Positions 8,523 to 16,713 of a stretch of 64,000 nt of DNA are shown piece by piece. The translations under genes were made by a program, and so were the position numbers. How positions within the stretch are numbered: position 1 is the stretch's first letter; the number at the start of each line of letters is the position of its first letter. The DNA is from Bacillus sp. Marseille-Q3570. Its GTDB lineage: Bacteria; Bacillota; Bacilli; Bacillales; Fictibacillaceae. Where the stretch lies: NCBI RefSeq assembly GCF_946151055.1, contig NZ_CAMGYZ010000007.1, positions 1 through 64,000 of the forward strand, in the 5' to 3' direction. The notes under the pieces were generated by a model. That model saw only the letters and a list, made by a program, of their open reading frames with translations, was not told the DNA's origin and searched no databases.

Positions 8523-8668
8523 TTGAAGAAAGTATGAAAGTACTTTCTTCAGTATAAGTACACAAGATGGTGGCTTCGGAAGCAATACAAAGCACGAAGG
8601 AAAAGCAATTGCTTTTTCGAGGAACTTATGGCTCAGCCTAAGGCTTGGCCAAGCTCGAGTTTTCTTTA
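8523..8668. repeat. MITE-like repeat, long form
   Basis: Starts TTGAAGAAAGTA and ends TTTTCTTTATA. It shares the inner blocks TACTTTCTTCAGTATAAGT and ATGGCTCAGCCTAAGGCTTG with the other copies. It carries an extra block of about 58 bp containing CACGAAGGAAAAGCAATTGC that is otherwise seen only at 22.4 kb. It lies between tatA and tatC. Confidence 0.8.
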
Positions 8669-8697
8669 TAAGGTACAGGTAGAAAGGAGCTGAGAAG

Positions 8698-9429
8698 ATG
8701 GCTCAAGAATTGGAACTTGTCGATCATCTTGGCGAGTTGAGGAAACGGATCCTCATTGTCGGAGCAAGTTTCCTGGCATTTTTCATAATTGGATTCATTT
8801 TCGTTGAACAAATCTATCAATGGCTTGTACGAGATTTGAATACGGAGCTTGCCCTGCTCGGTCCGACTGATATTCTATGGATCTATTTTAAGATTGCCGG
8901 CGTGGTGGCGATCAGCCTCACGATCCCGATGGCCGCTTATCATACGTGGCGATTCGTTGTTCCAGCTTTAGAGGCAACCCAGCAGAAGGCGACGCTGATG
9001 TTGATTCCTGCATTATTCCTATTGTTCATCGTCGGGATCGGATTCGGTTATGCGATCGTATTTCCAACGGTGCTCAATTTCCTGCAAGGACTATCGGATG
9101 ATGGATTCCAGATGTTCTATACGACAGAAAAATATTTCAATTTCCTTTTCCAAATGACGGTGCCATTCGGGTTCCTGTTTGAAATGCCAGTGGTCGTCCT
9201 TTTCCTGACAGCATTGGGGATCTTGAATCCTGCACGTCTGAAAAAATCAAGAAAGATCTGTTATTTCGTCTTTACGGTTCTAGCGGTTGTATTGACACCG
9301 CCAGACTTTTTATCTGATATCTTAGTACTCGTCTGTCTTGTCGTTTTATTCGAAATCAGTATCACGATCTCTGCTTTCGTCTATCGGAAAAAAATAAAGC
9401 GTGAACAAGAATGGAACGCGGAATACTAA
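8698..9429 (+). CDS. tatC: Twin-arginine translocase subunit TatC
   Basis: Receptor and core of the Tat translocon. The 243 residues have six predicted membrane helices. Family features include HLGELRKRI at the N-terminus (10-18), the F-x-x-P/E region EMPVVVLF and the helix-5/6 loop LTPPDFLSD. SD AAAGGAG. It sits downstream of phoX-tatA, so a phosphatase-dedicated Tat route is the natural reading. A MITE-like element and a hairpin separate it from tatA. Confidence 0.95.
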   Translation: MAQELELVDHLGELRKRILIVGASFLAFFIIGFIFVEQIYQWLVRDLNTELALLGPTDILWIYFKIAGVVAISLTIPMAAYHTWRFVVPALEATQQKATLMLIPALFLLFIVGIGFGYAIVFPTVLNFLQGLSDDGFQMFYTTEKYFNFLFQMTVPFGFLFEMPVVVLFLTALGILNPARLKKSRKICYFVFTVLAVVLTPPDFLSDILVLVCLVVLFEISITISAFVYRKKIKREQEWNAEY

Positions 9430-9454
9430 AGGAATATGTACAATTTCACCCAAT

Positions 9455-9492
9455 ACGCAGGTGGTTTCACTACGAAATCACTTGCGTTTTTT
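9455..9492 (+). terminator. Terminator of tatC
   Basis: ACGCAGGTGGTTTC...GAAATCACTTGCGT stem followed by T7. Confidence 0.85.
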
Positions 9493-9512
9493 TGTGCGGG
9501 GAAACTTTCTGC

Positions 9513-9572
9513 AATAAAGGGCAACAAAGGCTCAGCCAACGCTAAGACTTGGTTTTGCCAAGTTTTCTTCTA
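9513..9572. repeat. MITE-like repeat, left-deleted copy
   Basis: AATAAAGGGCAACAAAGG, then CTCAGCCAACGCTAAGACTTG and GCCAAGTTTTCTTCTA. The left AAAGAAAGTACTTTCTTC arm is mostly missing. It sits in the tatC / SRPBCC gap, which otherwise holds no gene. Confidence 0.65.
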
Positions 9573-9767
9573 GCATTTAATCCGGACAACTTATATAAAA
9601 TTCCTTTACGGGAATATTCCCTTAGTGGTATATTAAATATGTAGAAAAATATTTAAAAAAGGTAGGTGTTGTATGGAAAGTGAAAACTAGAAGAAAATTC
9701 GACAGCTTTGTTTTTTATTTTTTGAGTTTACAAGAATGTGAAAACTAAAATTACTGGAGGAAACACA

Positions 9768-10274
9768 ATGTCAACTCAAGTCAAAATCACTCATACTTTC
9801 AATGCTCCACGTGAACTTGTGTTCAAGGCATTCACCGAATCAGAACATTTACAGAATTGGTGGGGGCCAAAAGGATGGACGTTTAATGTTTATAAATCGG
9901 ATTTCCGTGCGGGGGGTGTGTTCCATTACAGCCAGAAAACTGCTGACGGTGATGAAATGTGGGTCAAATTTGTATACCGTGAAATTATTGTACCAGAGAA
10001 AATCGTCTATACCAGTTTCTTTTCTGATGAGGAAGGTAACATTGTACGTGCGCCCTTTAACGCAGATTGGCCTTTGGAAACCTTGAATAGCATGACTTTC
10101 ATCGAGGACGAAGGGAAAACAACGGTTACAGCGATTGTGACTCCTTTATCAGCAACCGAAGGGGAACTTAAAACCTTTGAAGAATCTCAAGATATGGTTC
10201 ATGAAGGATTTTCAGGTACTTTTAATCAATTAGAAAATTATCTGTCAGAGGAATCAGAAGCAAACCTGTGGTAA
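9768..10274 (+). CDS. SRPBCC (AHSA1-like) domain protein
   Basis: Small START/Bet v1-fold protein of about 168 residues. It begins VKITHTFNAPRELVFKAFTE and has NWWGPKGW (about 31-38), hallmarks of the AHSA1/CalC-like group. Such proteins bind hydrophobic ligands; no specific role can be assigned. The frame opens at a GTG at 9738, but GGAGG (9756-9760) fits the ATG at 9768. It is a single gene with a terminator after it. Confidence 0.85.
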   Translation: MSTQVKITHTFNAPRELVFKAFTESEHLQNWWGPKGWTFNVYKSDFRAGGVFHYSQKTADGDEMWVKFVYREIIVPEKIVYTSFFSDEEGNIVRAPFNADWPLETLNSMTFIEDEGKTTVTAIVTPLSATEGELKTFEESQDMVHEGFSGTFNQLENYLSEESEANLW

Positions 10275-10290
10275 GCAATGGTGGACCACC

Positions 10291-10326
10291 GGGCGCAATT
10301 CAAGATTCGGATTGCGTCCATTTTTC
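10291..10326 (+). terminator. Terminator
   Basis: GGCGCAAT...ATTGCGTC stem followed by ATTTTTC, after the SRPBCC gene. Confidence 0.75.
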
Positions 10327-10424
10327 TTATTTACGATTAAGTAGTTTTGTAACTAATTAAACATAGTTTCGTCTATCTATAGAGACAAAAAAACGAAATT
10401 CACTTAAAAGGATGGGGACGTTTC

Positions 10425-10862
10425 ATGATTTCCAAACAAAATATTCAAAATACATATTCACCACCAAAACATATCGTTTCAGCAGCAACGATCGTGATCA
10501 ATGAAAAAGGGGATATTTTATTGATCAAGGGTCCTAGAAGAGGCTGGGAAATGCCTGGTGGACAAGTTGAAGAAGGAGAGTCTCTAAAAAAGGCTGCAAT
10601 CAGGGAAACTAAAGAAGAAACAGGTATTGATATTGAAGAATTAGAATTTTGTGGCGTGTTTCAAAATGTCAACCGTTCAATTTGTAACACATTGTTCTTA
10701 GCTAGACCAGTGGGTGGTAAACTGACTACGTCTCCAGAAAGTTTGGAAGTTGGTTTCTTTCCCATTGAGGAAGCTTTGGAAATGGTGACCTGGGGAAACT
10801 TCAAACAAAGAATCGAGTACAGTTTGAATAAAAACAAACACCCATTTTATGTAGAATTTTAA
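10425..10862 (+). CDS. NUDIX hydrolase
   Basis: Hydrolyses a nucleoside diphosphate linked to another group; the substrate is unknown. The 145 residues contain a complete Nudix box at 46-68: Gly46, Glu52, Arg60-Glu61 and Glu64-Glu65 all sit at their required spacing. Preceding strands ILLIKGPRRGWEMPGG match the fold. The SD AAAAGGATGGGG is rather far, about 10 nt, from the ATG. It is a single gene. Confidence 0.92.
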   Translation: MISKQNIQNTYSPPKHIVSAATIVINEKGDILLIKGPRRGWEMPGGQVEEGESLKKAAIRETKEETGIDIEELEFCGVFQNVNRSICNTLFLARPVGGKLTTSPESLEVGFFPIEEALEMVTWGNFKQRIEYSLNKNKHPFYVEF

Positions 10863-10879
10863 ATCTGTTTTCCAGATGT

Positions 10880-10913
10880 GGCGTTGATCTAAAAGGATCA
10901 CGCCTTTATTTTT
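10880..10913 (+). terminator. Terminator of NUDIX gene
   Basis: GGCGTTGATC-taaaa-GGATCACGCC followed by TTTATTTTT. Confidence 0.8.
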
Positions 10914-11037
10914 GGCAGGATTATGGAGATGTCTAACGTTTAATTATTTGGCTGAGCAGGTATAAAAACTAAACAGGCTTCTATTAATAAGTCTCTTTCG
11001 AAATGATTCGAAGTCAAGTGCTAGGAGGATGAATGAA

Positions 11038-12018
11038 ATGAACGGTTTAATAAAGGGTAAAATAGGTCTGGGAACTGCTCCTTTAGGAAATATGTTCAAG
11101 GAGGTTCCGGAAGAAGAAGCGTTGGAAACCATCAGTACGGCATGGGACGAGGGTGTGCGATATTTTGATACTGCCCCGTTTTATGGTGCTGGTTTAGCTG
11201 AGAGTCGGCTTGGTGAAGTCTTATCAAAGCATGATCGGGATGACTATTTATTAAGTACCAAGGTAGGTCGGGTGATATCAGATAAAATGGAAGATAAAGA
11301 AGGACTTTTCGAATTTGGTCGGAAAAATAAAATCATTGAGGATTATAGTGAAGATGGGACCCTGCGATCCATCGAACAAAGCCTTGAACGTTTGAAAACA
11401 GATCGTTTAGACTTCGTTTATGTTCATGACATTTCTCCGGACTTTCATGGAGATGATTGGGTTACAAAGTTCGATACAGCTAGAAAAGGAGCTTTTCGTA
11501 CGCTGACTCGCCTCCGTGAAGAAGGTGTAATCAAATCCTGGGGATTAGGCGTCAATCGAACCGAACCGATTGAAATGGCCATTGAACTGGAAGAAACGAT
11601 TCCAGACCTTTGCTTACAGGCTACTCGTTACACGATCATGGACCATGAACATGCGTTACGAAAATTAATGCCGTCAGCTTCGGAGAAAAATATCGGCATC
11701 GTCGTTGGAGCACCGTACAGTTCCGGTGTGCTCGTAGGAGGAAATCATTATGAATATCAAGAAGCGCCAGATGAAGTTGTTTCGAAGACACAGAAAATAC
11801 AAGAATTGGCTTCCAAATATCAAGTAAGTGTAAAGAGCGTCGCGCTGCAATTTTCAATGGCACATCCTGCCGTAGCGGCGGTCATTCCAGGAACTACTCG
11901 TTCCGCACATGTCAAAGAGGATATTGCAGCATTGCAGGAAGTTATCCCATCTGAATTGTGGCAGGAACTCCGAAACCAAAACCTGGTCTCACCTTCTGCA
12001 CCCCTGCCGATCGATTAA
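11038..12018 (+). CDS. Aldo/keto reductase (aldose dehydrogenase-like)
   Basis: NAD(P)-dependent oxidoreductase of 326 residues. LGTAPLGN opens the barrel. FDTAPFYGAGLAESRLGEVL supplies the Asp and Tyr of the tetrad, STKVGR the Lys and YVHDIS the His region. LGTAPLGNMF and the overall order resemble D-threo-aldose 1-dehydrogenase and pyridoxal 4-dehydrogenase more than plant-type reductases. The frame starts at an ATG at 11029 within the SD AGGAGG; the ATG at 11038, 9 nt downstream, is the better start. The physiological substrate is unknown. Confidence 0.88.
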   Translation: MNGLIKGKIGLGTAPLGNMFKEVPEEEALETISTAWDEGVRYFDTAPFYGAGLAESRLGEVLSKHDRDDYLLSTKVGRVISDKMEDKEGLFEFGRKNKIIEDYSEDGTLRSIEQSLERLKTDRLDFVYVHDISPDFHGDDWVTKFDTARKGAFRTLTRLREEGVIKSWGLGVNRTEPIEMAIELEETIPDLCLQATRYTIMDHEHALRKLMPSASEKNIGIVVGAPYSSGVLVGGNHYEYQEAPDEVVSKTQKIQELASKYQVSVKSVALQFSMAHPAVAAVIPGTTRSAHVKEDIAALQEVIPSELWQELRNQNLVSPSAPLPID

Positions 12019-12036
12019 TAGAATCGTGCAAACGTT

Positions 12037-12066
12037 ACGACCGCTGTAAAGGGCGGTCGTATTTTT
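12037..12066 (+). terminator. Terminator of aldo/keto reductase gene
   Basis: ACGACCGC-tgtaaag-GGCGGTCGT followed by ATTTTT. Confidence 0.85.
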
Positions 12067-12314
12067 AAAAAACGTCATCCTATCATTTGATAAAGCAAAA
12101 AAGAGCAGAGCATAGAAAAATCTAAAGGACGCTAGAAAAATGATGTTGAAAGATTGGTAATCGTTTTCAGCAAACGGACAGGGTAGTGGAAGATATCCAA
12201 TGCTCTAAGTGCGAGATGAAGATAAAAACCAGGTAACCACGCCCATATTAAGTATGGTAGGTGCATGTAGAGCACAGTATTCAGCTTAATTTACAAGGTG
12301 ACCATATGCGATCT

Positions 12315-13007
12315 CTACTTCTGAGCAAGTTCCAAAGGCAAAAACGCATATTCACCGTCTTTAATAATTTCACGTTTTCGGATTGGAATGGGATGTTTGA
12401 AAATCGGTCCATCTATCACCATGGTATGGAACTCTCCACCTTCTCCGCAAGGGTCAATATTTCGAGCTTCAAGCTCCTTTATGTATTCATGGGTTAAAGC
12501 TCGCCCTAAATCGTCTTCCCGCATTCCAAGTGATAAATTAACAGTTACGATGATGCTTACAAATCCTAGATTCAGAAACTCATCGACAGCTTCACGATGA
12601 TCCATTTCCCATAAAGGCATACCAAGTTTTAAACCTGCATTCTTCGAAACTTTTTCATGCCAACAGCCGTGAGCAGGCATGTCCAGGTCTCCAGTCACTA
12701 GTACTTCTGCTCCTTGAATTTTTGCTTTTTCTAAAAGATTCATAAATGATTCTTCATAATCTTTCCAACTTGCAGCTGCAGTATATAAAGGTAGACCTAT
12801 AGATTTTGCCTGGGCATGTATAAGCTCGGGAGGCGTTCCGTGGGATCTTGAACGGTTCCCTTCTTCTTCAAGCATGACCATAAGCCCAATCGCTTCTCCA
12901 ACCAGCATTGCTTCATATAGAGCTAAGACACTATCCTTTCCACCGCTGAAAGAAGTTATGAATCTATGACCGCGAGCACCATTTTTCCAATCCATGCATT
13001 CTGCCAT
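12315..13007 (-). CDS. Dph6-like ATP-grasping PP-loop ligase
   Basis: Belongs to the diphthine-ammonia ligase / MJ0570-related family of adenine nucleotide alpha hydrolases. At 230 residues, it has the PP-loop SGGKDS at 21-26. The family segments EVLVTGDLDMPAH (104-116) and the C-terminal GEGGEFHTMVIDGPIF are clear. Bacteria lack diphthamide, so the amidation target here must differ; none is known to me. SD GGGAGAAAG precedes the ATG. It is monocistronic, convergent with the reductase upstream. Confidence 0.88.
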   Translation of the reverse strand: MAECMDWKNGARGHRFITSFSGGKDSVLALYEAMLVGEAIGLMVMLEEEGNRSRSHGTPPELIHAQAKSIGLPLYTAAASWKDYEESFMNLLEKAKIQGAEVLVTGDLDMPAHGCWHEKVSKNAGLKLGMPLWEMDHREAVDEFLNLGFVSIIVTVNLSLGMREDDLGRALTHEYIKELEARNIDPCGEGGEFHTMVIDGPIFKHPIPIRKREIIKDGEYAFLPLELAQK

Positions 13008-13166
13008 ATATATCTTTCTCCCTTACGTTTTTCACAGTATTTCGGTATTCTATCCCGTCAAGACATAAATGGAACAAGCCCCTTCGGTTTTTCTAAAAAT
13101 AGCTTTGTCAAATAATACTGTTGATATTTTCTAAGTAAAAGAGCTTAGTATTTCAAGCCCTTTGGT

Positions 13167-13251
13167 TACAAAGTATAAAATACTTTCTTCAATAAAGTGC
13201 AGCTAAAGATCAGCCTGCGCTAAAGGCTTGGAATTTGCCAAGCTTTCTTTA
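13167..13251. repeat. MITE-like repeat, short form
   Basis: TACAAAGTATAAAATACTTTCTTC..., ATCAGCCTGCGCTAAAGGCTTG, GCCAAGCTTTCTTTA. The right end overlaps the last codons of the minus-strand YdjM-like gene and supplies its TAA stop. Confidence 0.8.
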
Positions 13252-13875
13252 TAGTTCCACTTTAGAAAATGGCAGGAAGAGTTTCACGCCTTTCTTATTG
13301 ACGGGAAGGAATTTCATATCCCCGATCATATGACTCGCATAGCCTGCAAGACTCGCAATGAAGATCCCTTCGATTCCGATAGAAGCTTCAAATTGCCGAG
13401 CAATGACACCGAAAAACACGATTCCGAGTATCGAATGCGTATAACTCCTATGGGGCACAAATGAGGCAACAATGATATAGATACCGAGCAGGAATAACCA
13501 GTTTTCTTGCAGCATGAAGCCTCCAATCAATACGCCGAAACCGGAAACCGTCAGCATATGCCTCCTCGTCATGAATGTAGAAAGAGCTATGATTCCAGCA
13601 CCAGTTCCCATGCCATACCACTTCTCAGTCCCGGTTCCTTCTACAAAGCTGTATACGATCAATAAAATGCCGATGATCTGCGCAAGTGTTTGGATGAATT
13701 TGTGCGTATTCGTGATTTTGTTACTTAACGTTCCATCCACATCAATGTCTGGAAGCAGCCCCGTAATTCCTCCGCAGGCTATCAGAATCCCTGTCGTCAT
13801 CGGATCAGTCTCCAATGCATTGGATGTGACTAACCCTGCAACCCCGCCAACAAGTAGATGCGATGTTCCTTTCAT
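13249..13875 (-). CDS. YdjM-like membrane-bound metal-dependent hydrolase
   Basis: PF04307-type integral membrane protein of 208 residues with about five to six hydrophobic segments. The N-terminus MKGTSHLLVGG has the conserved His6. LLPDIDVDGTLSN (41-53) supplies the Asp cluster, and PHRSYTHSILG (141-151) plus SHMIGD carry the other metal ligands. The substrate is unknown. The stop codon comes from the terminal repeat of a MITE-like element, so the C-terminus may have been shortened or altered by that insertion. Confidence 0.85.
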   Translation of the reverse strand: MKGTSHLLVGGVAGLVTSNALETDPMTTGILIACGGITGLLPDIDVDGTLSNKITNTHKFIQTLAQIIGILLIVYSFVEGTGTEKWYGMGTGAGIIALSTFMTRRHMLTVSGFGVLIGGFMLQENWLFLLGIYIIVASFVPHRSYTHSILGIVFFGVIARQFEASIGIEGIFIASLAGYASHMIGDMKFLPVNKKGVKLFLPFSKVEL

Positions 13876-14164
13876 GATGATTCACCTGTCTCTCTATTTT
13901 ATTGTGAATGTGGCAGTATTCATCATTGTATAGAAAAAGCGTTCATGAAGAAATGCCAACAGGTGTTTTTGTGTCCTTGTACTCATGAAGCATTAGGACA
14001 TCCGTCACGTGTCGTGTCTACAGGAAAGAGGTGAAAATCCGGAAATCCAGGATGATAGATCAAGCCGAAAGTACATGGCGCTATAAATCTGAAAATTGGT
14101 GCTTGTCCACCAGATTCTTTATAATAAAACCTAGAAAGTACAATTATTTTTGGGAGGTATACAG

Positions 14165-14422
14165 ATGTATACATACTTGATGATTGTTGTCATTTTGGTA
14201 GGTGTCATTTCGTTAATTGGAACGATCATTGTCGGGAAGAGAGTAAACAAAGTTAGTAAAGATTACGAGATGGAAGATGACCGGACCTCTGCTCAATTGA
14301 AACGTTCTCATGAATATGAATCACAATCTTTGAAAGTGAACTTGAAAGTGTTGACAGTCATTTATGTTGTAACGTTCCTTCTCAGCATCATTGCTTTGAT
14401 TGCTTATATCTTCTTAAGATAA
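14165..14422 (+). CDS. Small two-helix membrane protein
   Basis: An 85-residue protein with hydrophobic segments at about 4-22 and 62-83, joined by a charged, probably cytoplasmic loop (KDYEMEDDRTSAQ). SD GGGAGG (14151-14157 region) fits the ATG at 14165. It is not recognised as a named family. A decayed gene for another small membrane protein follows. Confidence 0.7.
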   Translation: MYTYLMIVVILVGVISLIGTIIVGKRVNKVSKDYEMEDDRTSAQLKRSHEYESQSLKVNLKVLTVIYVVTFLLSIIALIAYIFLR

Positions 14423-14478
14423 CAAGGTGTGTTCTCAAGTAAGCACATTCATGAAATCGACACAATAGTAGTGATAGA

Positions 14479-14735
14479 ATGGAAGGTTATGCACTCATCC
14501 TTATCATTACATCAGAGGTCCTATTCGTTATTTTCATAACGGCAAAATTGAAAACTACATCCATTCATATCATTATTGATTACTGCATTCGTTATTGGGC
14601 TTTTCGCAGGTCCCCCATTCCCTGATGTGGCAGAAGATGCTGGCCAAACGGCTGACGACTGCAGCCCTCCTCCAGGGGGTTGTCTCCCTTACAGGCATAT
14701 TCATTTATGGTTGGGCTTTGTTTGAAGAACTATGA
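14479..14735 (+). pseudogene. Decayed small membrane protein gene
   Basis: Three consecutive frames each encode a hydrophobic piece: EGYALILIITSEVLFVIFIT, then PFISLLITAFVIGLFAGPP, then LLQGVVSLTGIFIYGWALFE ending in TGA. Joining them needs two single-base corrections, one in AAAA near 14552-14556 and one in CCCCC near 14614. The result would be a protein of about 85 residues with several helices. It could be decay or base-calling error in homopolymers. A strong terminator follows directly. Confidence 0.5.
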
Positions 14736-14750
14736 AAATATCATTCATAG

Positions 14751-14797
14751 AGAGTGGAACGAGTAAGGATGAACCCTACCCGTTCCGCTCTCTTTTT
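14751..14797 (+). terminator. Terminator
   Basis: AGAGTGGAACG...CGTTCCGCTCT stem followed by CTTTTTC. Confidence 0.85.
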
Positions 14798-14902
14798 CTA
14801 TTTTCTACTACTCTTTTTCTTTTAAAAATAGTATATTCGCCGTTACAAATCTACCTCCATTTTAATACTATGTAACATCTGATAGAGAAGGGAGGAATGT
14901 TT

Positions 14903-15304
14903 GTGAGCGAAAAGGACAACCTTATCGAAGTAATGTCTTATCATGGTGATAAATGCGACTGCAAAAAGAAGGACGATAAAAAGAAAAAACGCAAGAAACA
15001 TCATAAGAGCAGTGGCAAGCATAGCAGCGGTAAACGTAAACACAGCAGTGGCAAGCGAAGCAGCGGCAAGTGCAGCTGCGGAAAGCGTAGCAGCGGCAAA
15101 CATGACGATCGCAAGAAAAAGCGTAGCTTCGAGTACAATCCAAGCTTTGTTGTAGATTCTAAGAAAAAGTGCGACAAAAAGCGCAGCAGCGGTAAATTTG
15201 AATGCAAATGTGAGTGCAGAAAGAAACACAGCAGCGGCAAACACGATGACTGTAGAAAGAAGCACAGCAGCTGCGGCTGTAAACGCGTTTGGGACCTATT
15301 CTAA
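14903..15304 (+). CDS. Lys/Ser/Gly/Cys-rich repeat protein, CotG-like spore coat candidate
   Basis: A 133-residue, highly basic, low-complexity protein. The motif SSGK, usually HSSGK or RSSGK, occurs about ten times, spaced with Lys/Arg/His tracts and Cys pairs (KCDCKK, KCSCGK, ECKCECRK, SCGCK). Composition resembles spore coat proteins of the CotG/CotC kind, which are phosphorylated or cross-linked in the coat. GGAGG (14891-14895) suits the GTG at 14903 better than the ATG at 14897. It has its own terminator. Family membership is by composition only. Confidence 0.65.
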   Translation: MSEKDNLIEVMSYHGDKCDCKKKDDKKKKRKKHHKSSGKHSSGKRKHSSGKRSSGKCSCGKRSSGKHDDRKKKRSFEYNPSFVVDSKKKCDKKRSSGKFECKCECRKKHSSGKHDDCRKKHSSCGCKRVWDLF

Positions 15305-15321
15305 TCTCCTATCTCTAAACA

Positions 15322-15350
15322 ACGAGTGTGACGCTCCACACTCGTTTTAT
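15322..15350 (+). terminator. Terminator of coat-like gene
   Basis: ACGAGTGTG-acgct-CCACACTCGT followed by TTTATTT. Confidence 0.85.
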
Positions 15351-15376
15351 TTATACTTAGCCAAGTTTTCTTTATA
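15350..15376. repeat. Right-end remnant of MITE-like repeat
   Basis: TTAGCCAAGTTTTCTTTATA matches only the right end of the family consensus. Confidence 0.55.
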
Positions 15377-15458
15377 TACAAAAACTTCAAATAAACTATT
15401 GTGAAAATGTGGAAGTTGATGTAATGTAAATAGAAATCTCTTTGGAAGGTGTGATGGA

Positions 15459-16700
15459 ATTGGGGCAAATTCATGGAAAAAGGAATGGAAGGACCCGTCT
15501 TTACTTTTAGCTGGAATTGGTATTTCCAACCTAGGGGATTGGATCTATCTGATCGCTCTGAACTTAATGATACTGAATATGTATGAGTCGGCAGTGGCTG
15601 TAGCGGGTCTATATCTTTTGATACCAGCAGCCGCGATTTTGACTAGTTTTTGGTCAGGGAGTTTCATAGACCGGTTCGACAAACGACGGATCATGATCGG
15701 ACTTGATGTGATACGAGCTGTATTCGTCGCTATCATTCCATTGTTCACCTCGCTTGGACTTATATATTTGTTTGTATTTTTAATCAATATGGCAAGTTCA
15801 TTTTTTCATCCAACCGCCACGACGTATATTACCAAACTCGTACCTGAAAAACGGAGGAAAAGGTTCAACTCCTTACATAATTTGATGTCATCAGGCGCGT
15901 TTGTGATCGGTCCAGCAATTGCCGGGGCTTTAGTTTTTGTAGGATCACCCGACCTTGCAATCTATATGAATGCACTTTCTTTTTTACTTTCAGCTCTGGT
16001 CCTATCACTGTTGCCTGGTATGGATGATGATGTAAATGGAGTTGATCGGCTCTCAGTAAGAATGATTAAAGAAGATTGGAAGGCAGTGATAGCGTTTAGT
16101 AGAAAAGCGGTGTATGTCATGGCAGTCTATGCTCTTTTTGAGATTGTCATGGTATTCACTGCTGCATTGGATTCCACTGAAGTAGTGTTCACAAGAAGGG
16201 TACTTGGACTGTCTGAGAGTTCTTATGGGATATTAGTGAGTGTTGCTGGAGTTGGTTTTATTGCGGGTTCGATATGTGTCACACTCTTTGTTTCTATCCT
16301 TCCATTACGATATCTTATTGGAACGGGTACGTTGATGACCGCCACAGGTTATGTTATATACGCTTTATCGAATTCATTTTTGGGGGGCTCCATCGGAGTG
16401 TTTGTGCTATCATTTGCCTTGGCAGGCGCCAATACTGGATTTATCACCTTTTATCAAAACAATCTACCTATTGAAATCATGGGACGTATCGTAAGTACAG
16501 TCAGTGTTTTTCAATCCATTTTTCAAATTGTACTCATTGTTGCCATCGGATCGATCGTCGAAATTATTTCGGTCCAGTTTGCCGTAGTCACAGGATCATT
16601 CCTTATGCTATTCATGGCAATAGTGTTGATATCGTTGACCGCTATGCCGGCGAAGTCAAAATATTTCAGGGATTCCAATATCGCAACGCAAGGTCATTAA
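15459..16700 (+). CDS. MFS transporter (non-canonical ATT start or 5' frameshift)
   Basis: Membrane carrier with about 12 helices. LLLAGIGISNLGDWIYLIAL is an intact first helix that extends upstream of the first in-frame ATG (15567). FIDRFDKRRIMI, near residue 67, is the cytoplasmic loop-2 motif. No ATG/GTG/TTG lies in frame before the first helix. The in-frame ATT at 15459 is 9 nt after GGAAGG. Alternatively, the out-of-frame ATG at 15454 would connect if one G were missing from GGGG (15462-15465). Together with the next two genes it may form an operon (13-14 nt gaps). Substrate unknown; a macrolide-efflux-like exporter is possible. Confidence 0.75.
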   Translation: MGANSWKKEWKDPSLLLAGIGISNLGDWIYLIALNLMILNMYESAVAVAGLYLLIPAAAILTSFWSGSFIDRFDKRRIMIGLDVIRAVFVAIIPLFTSLGLIYLFVFLINMASSFFHPTATTYITKLVPEKRRKRFNSLHNLMSSGAFVIGPAIAGALVFVGSPDLAIYMNALSFLLSALVLSLLPGMDDDVNGVDRLSVRMIKEDWKAVIAFSRKAVYVMAVYALFEIVMVFTAALDSTEVVFTRRVLGLSESSYGILVSVAGVGFIAGSICVTLFVSILPLRYLIGTGTLMTATGYVIYALSNSFLGGSIGVFVLSFALAGANTGFITFYQNNLPIEIMGRIVSTVSVFQSIFQIVLIVAIGSIVEIISVQFAVVTGSFLMLFMAIVLISLTAMPAKSKYFRDSNIATQGH

Positions 16701-16713
16701 AGGGGGAAAAAGA

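Noticed and set aside
14843-15265. 140-codon hydrophobic minus-strand ORF opposite the coat-like gene
   Set aside because: Ala/Leu/Phe-rich complement of Lys/Ser codons; the plus-strand product has a good SD and repeat structure.
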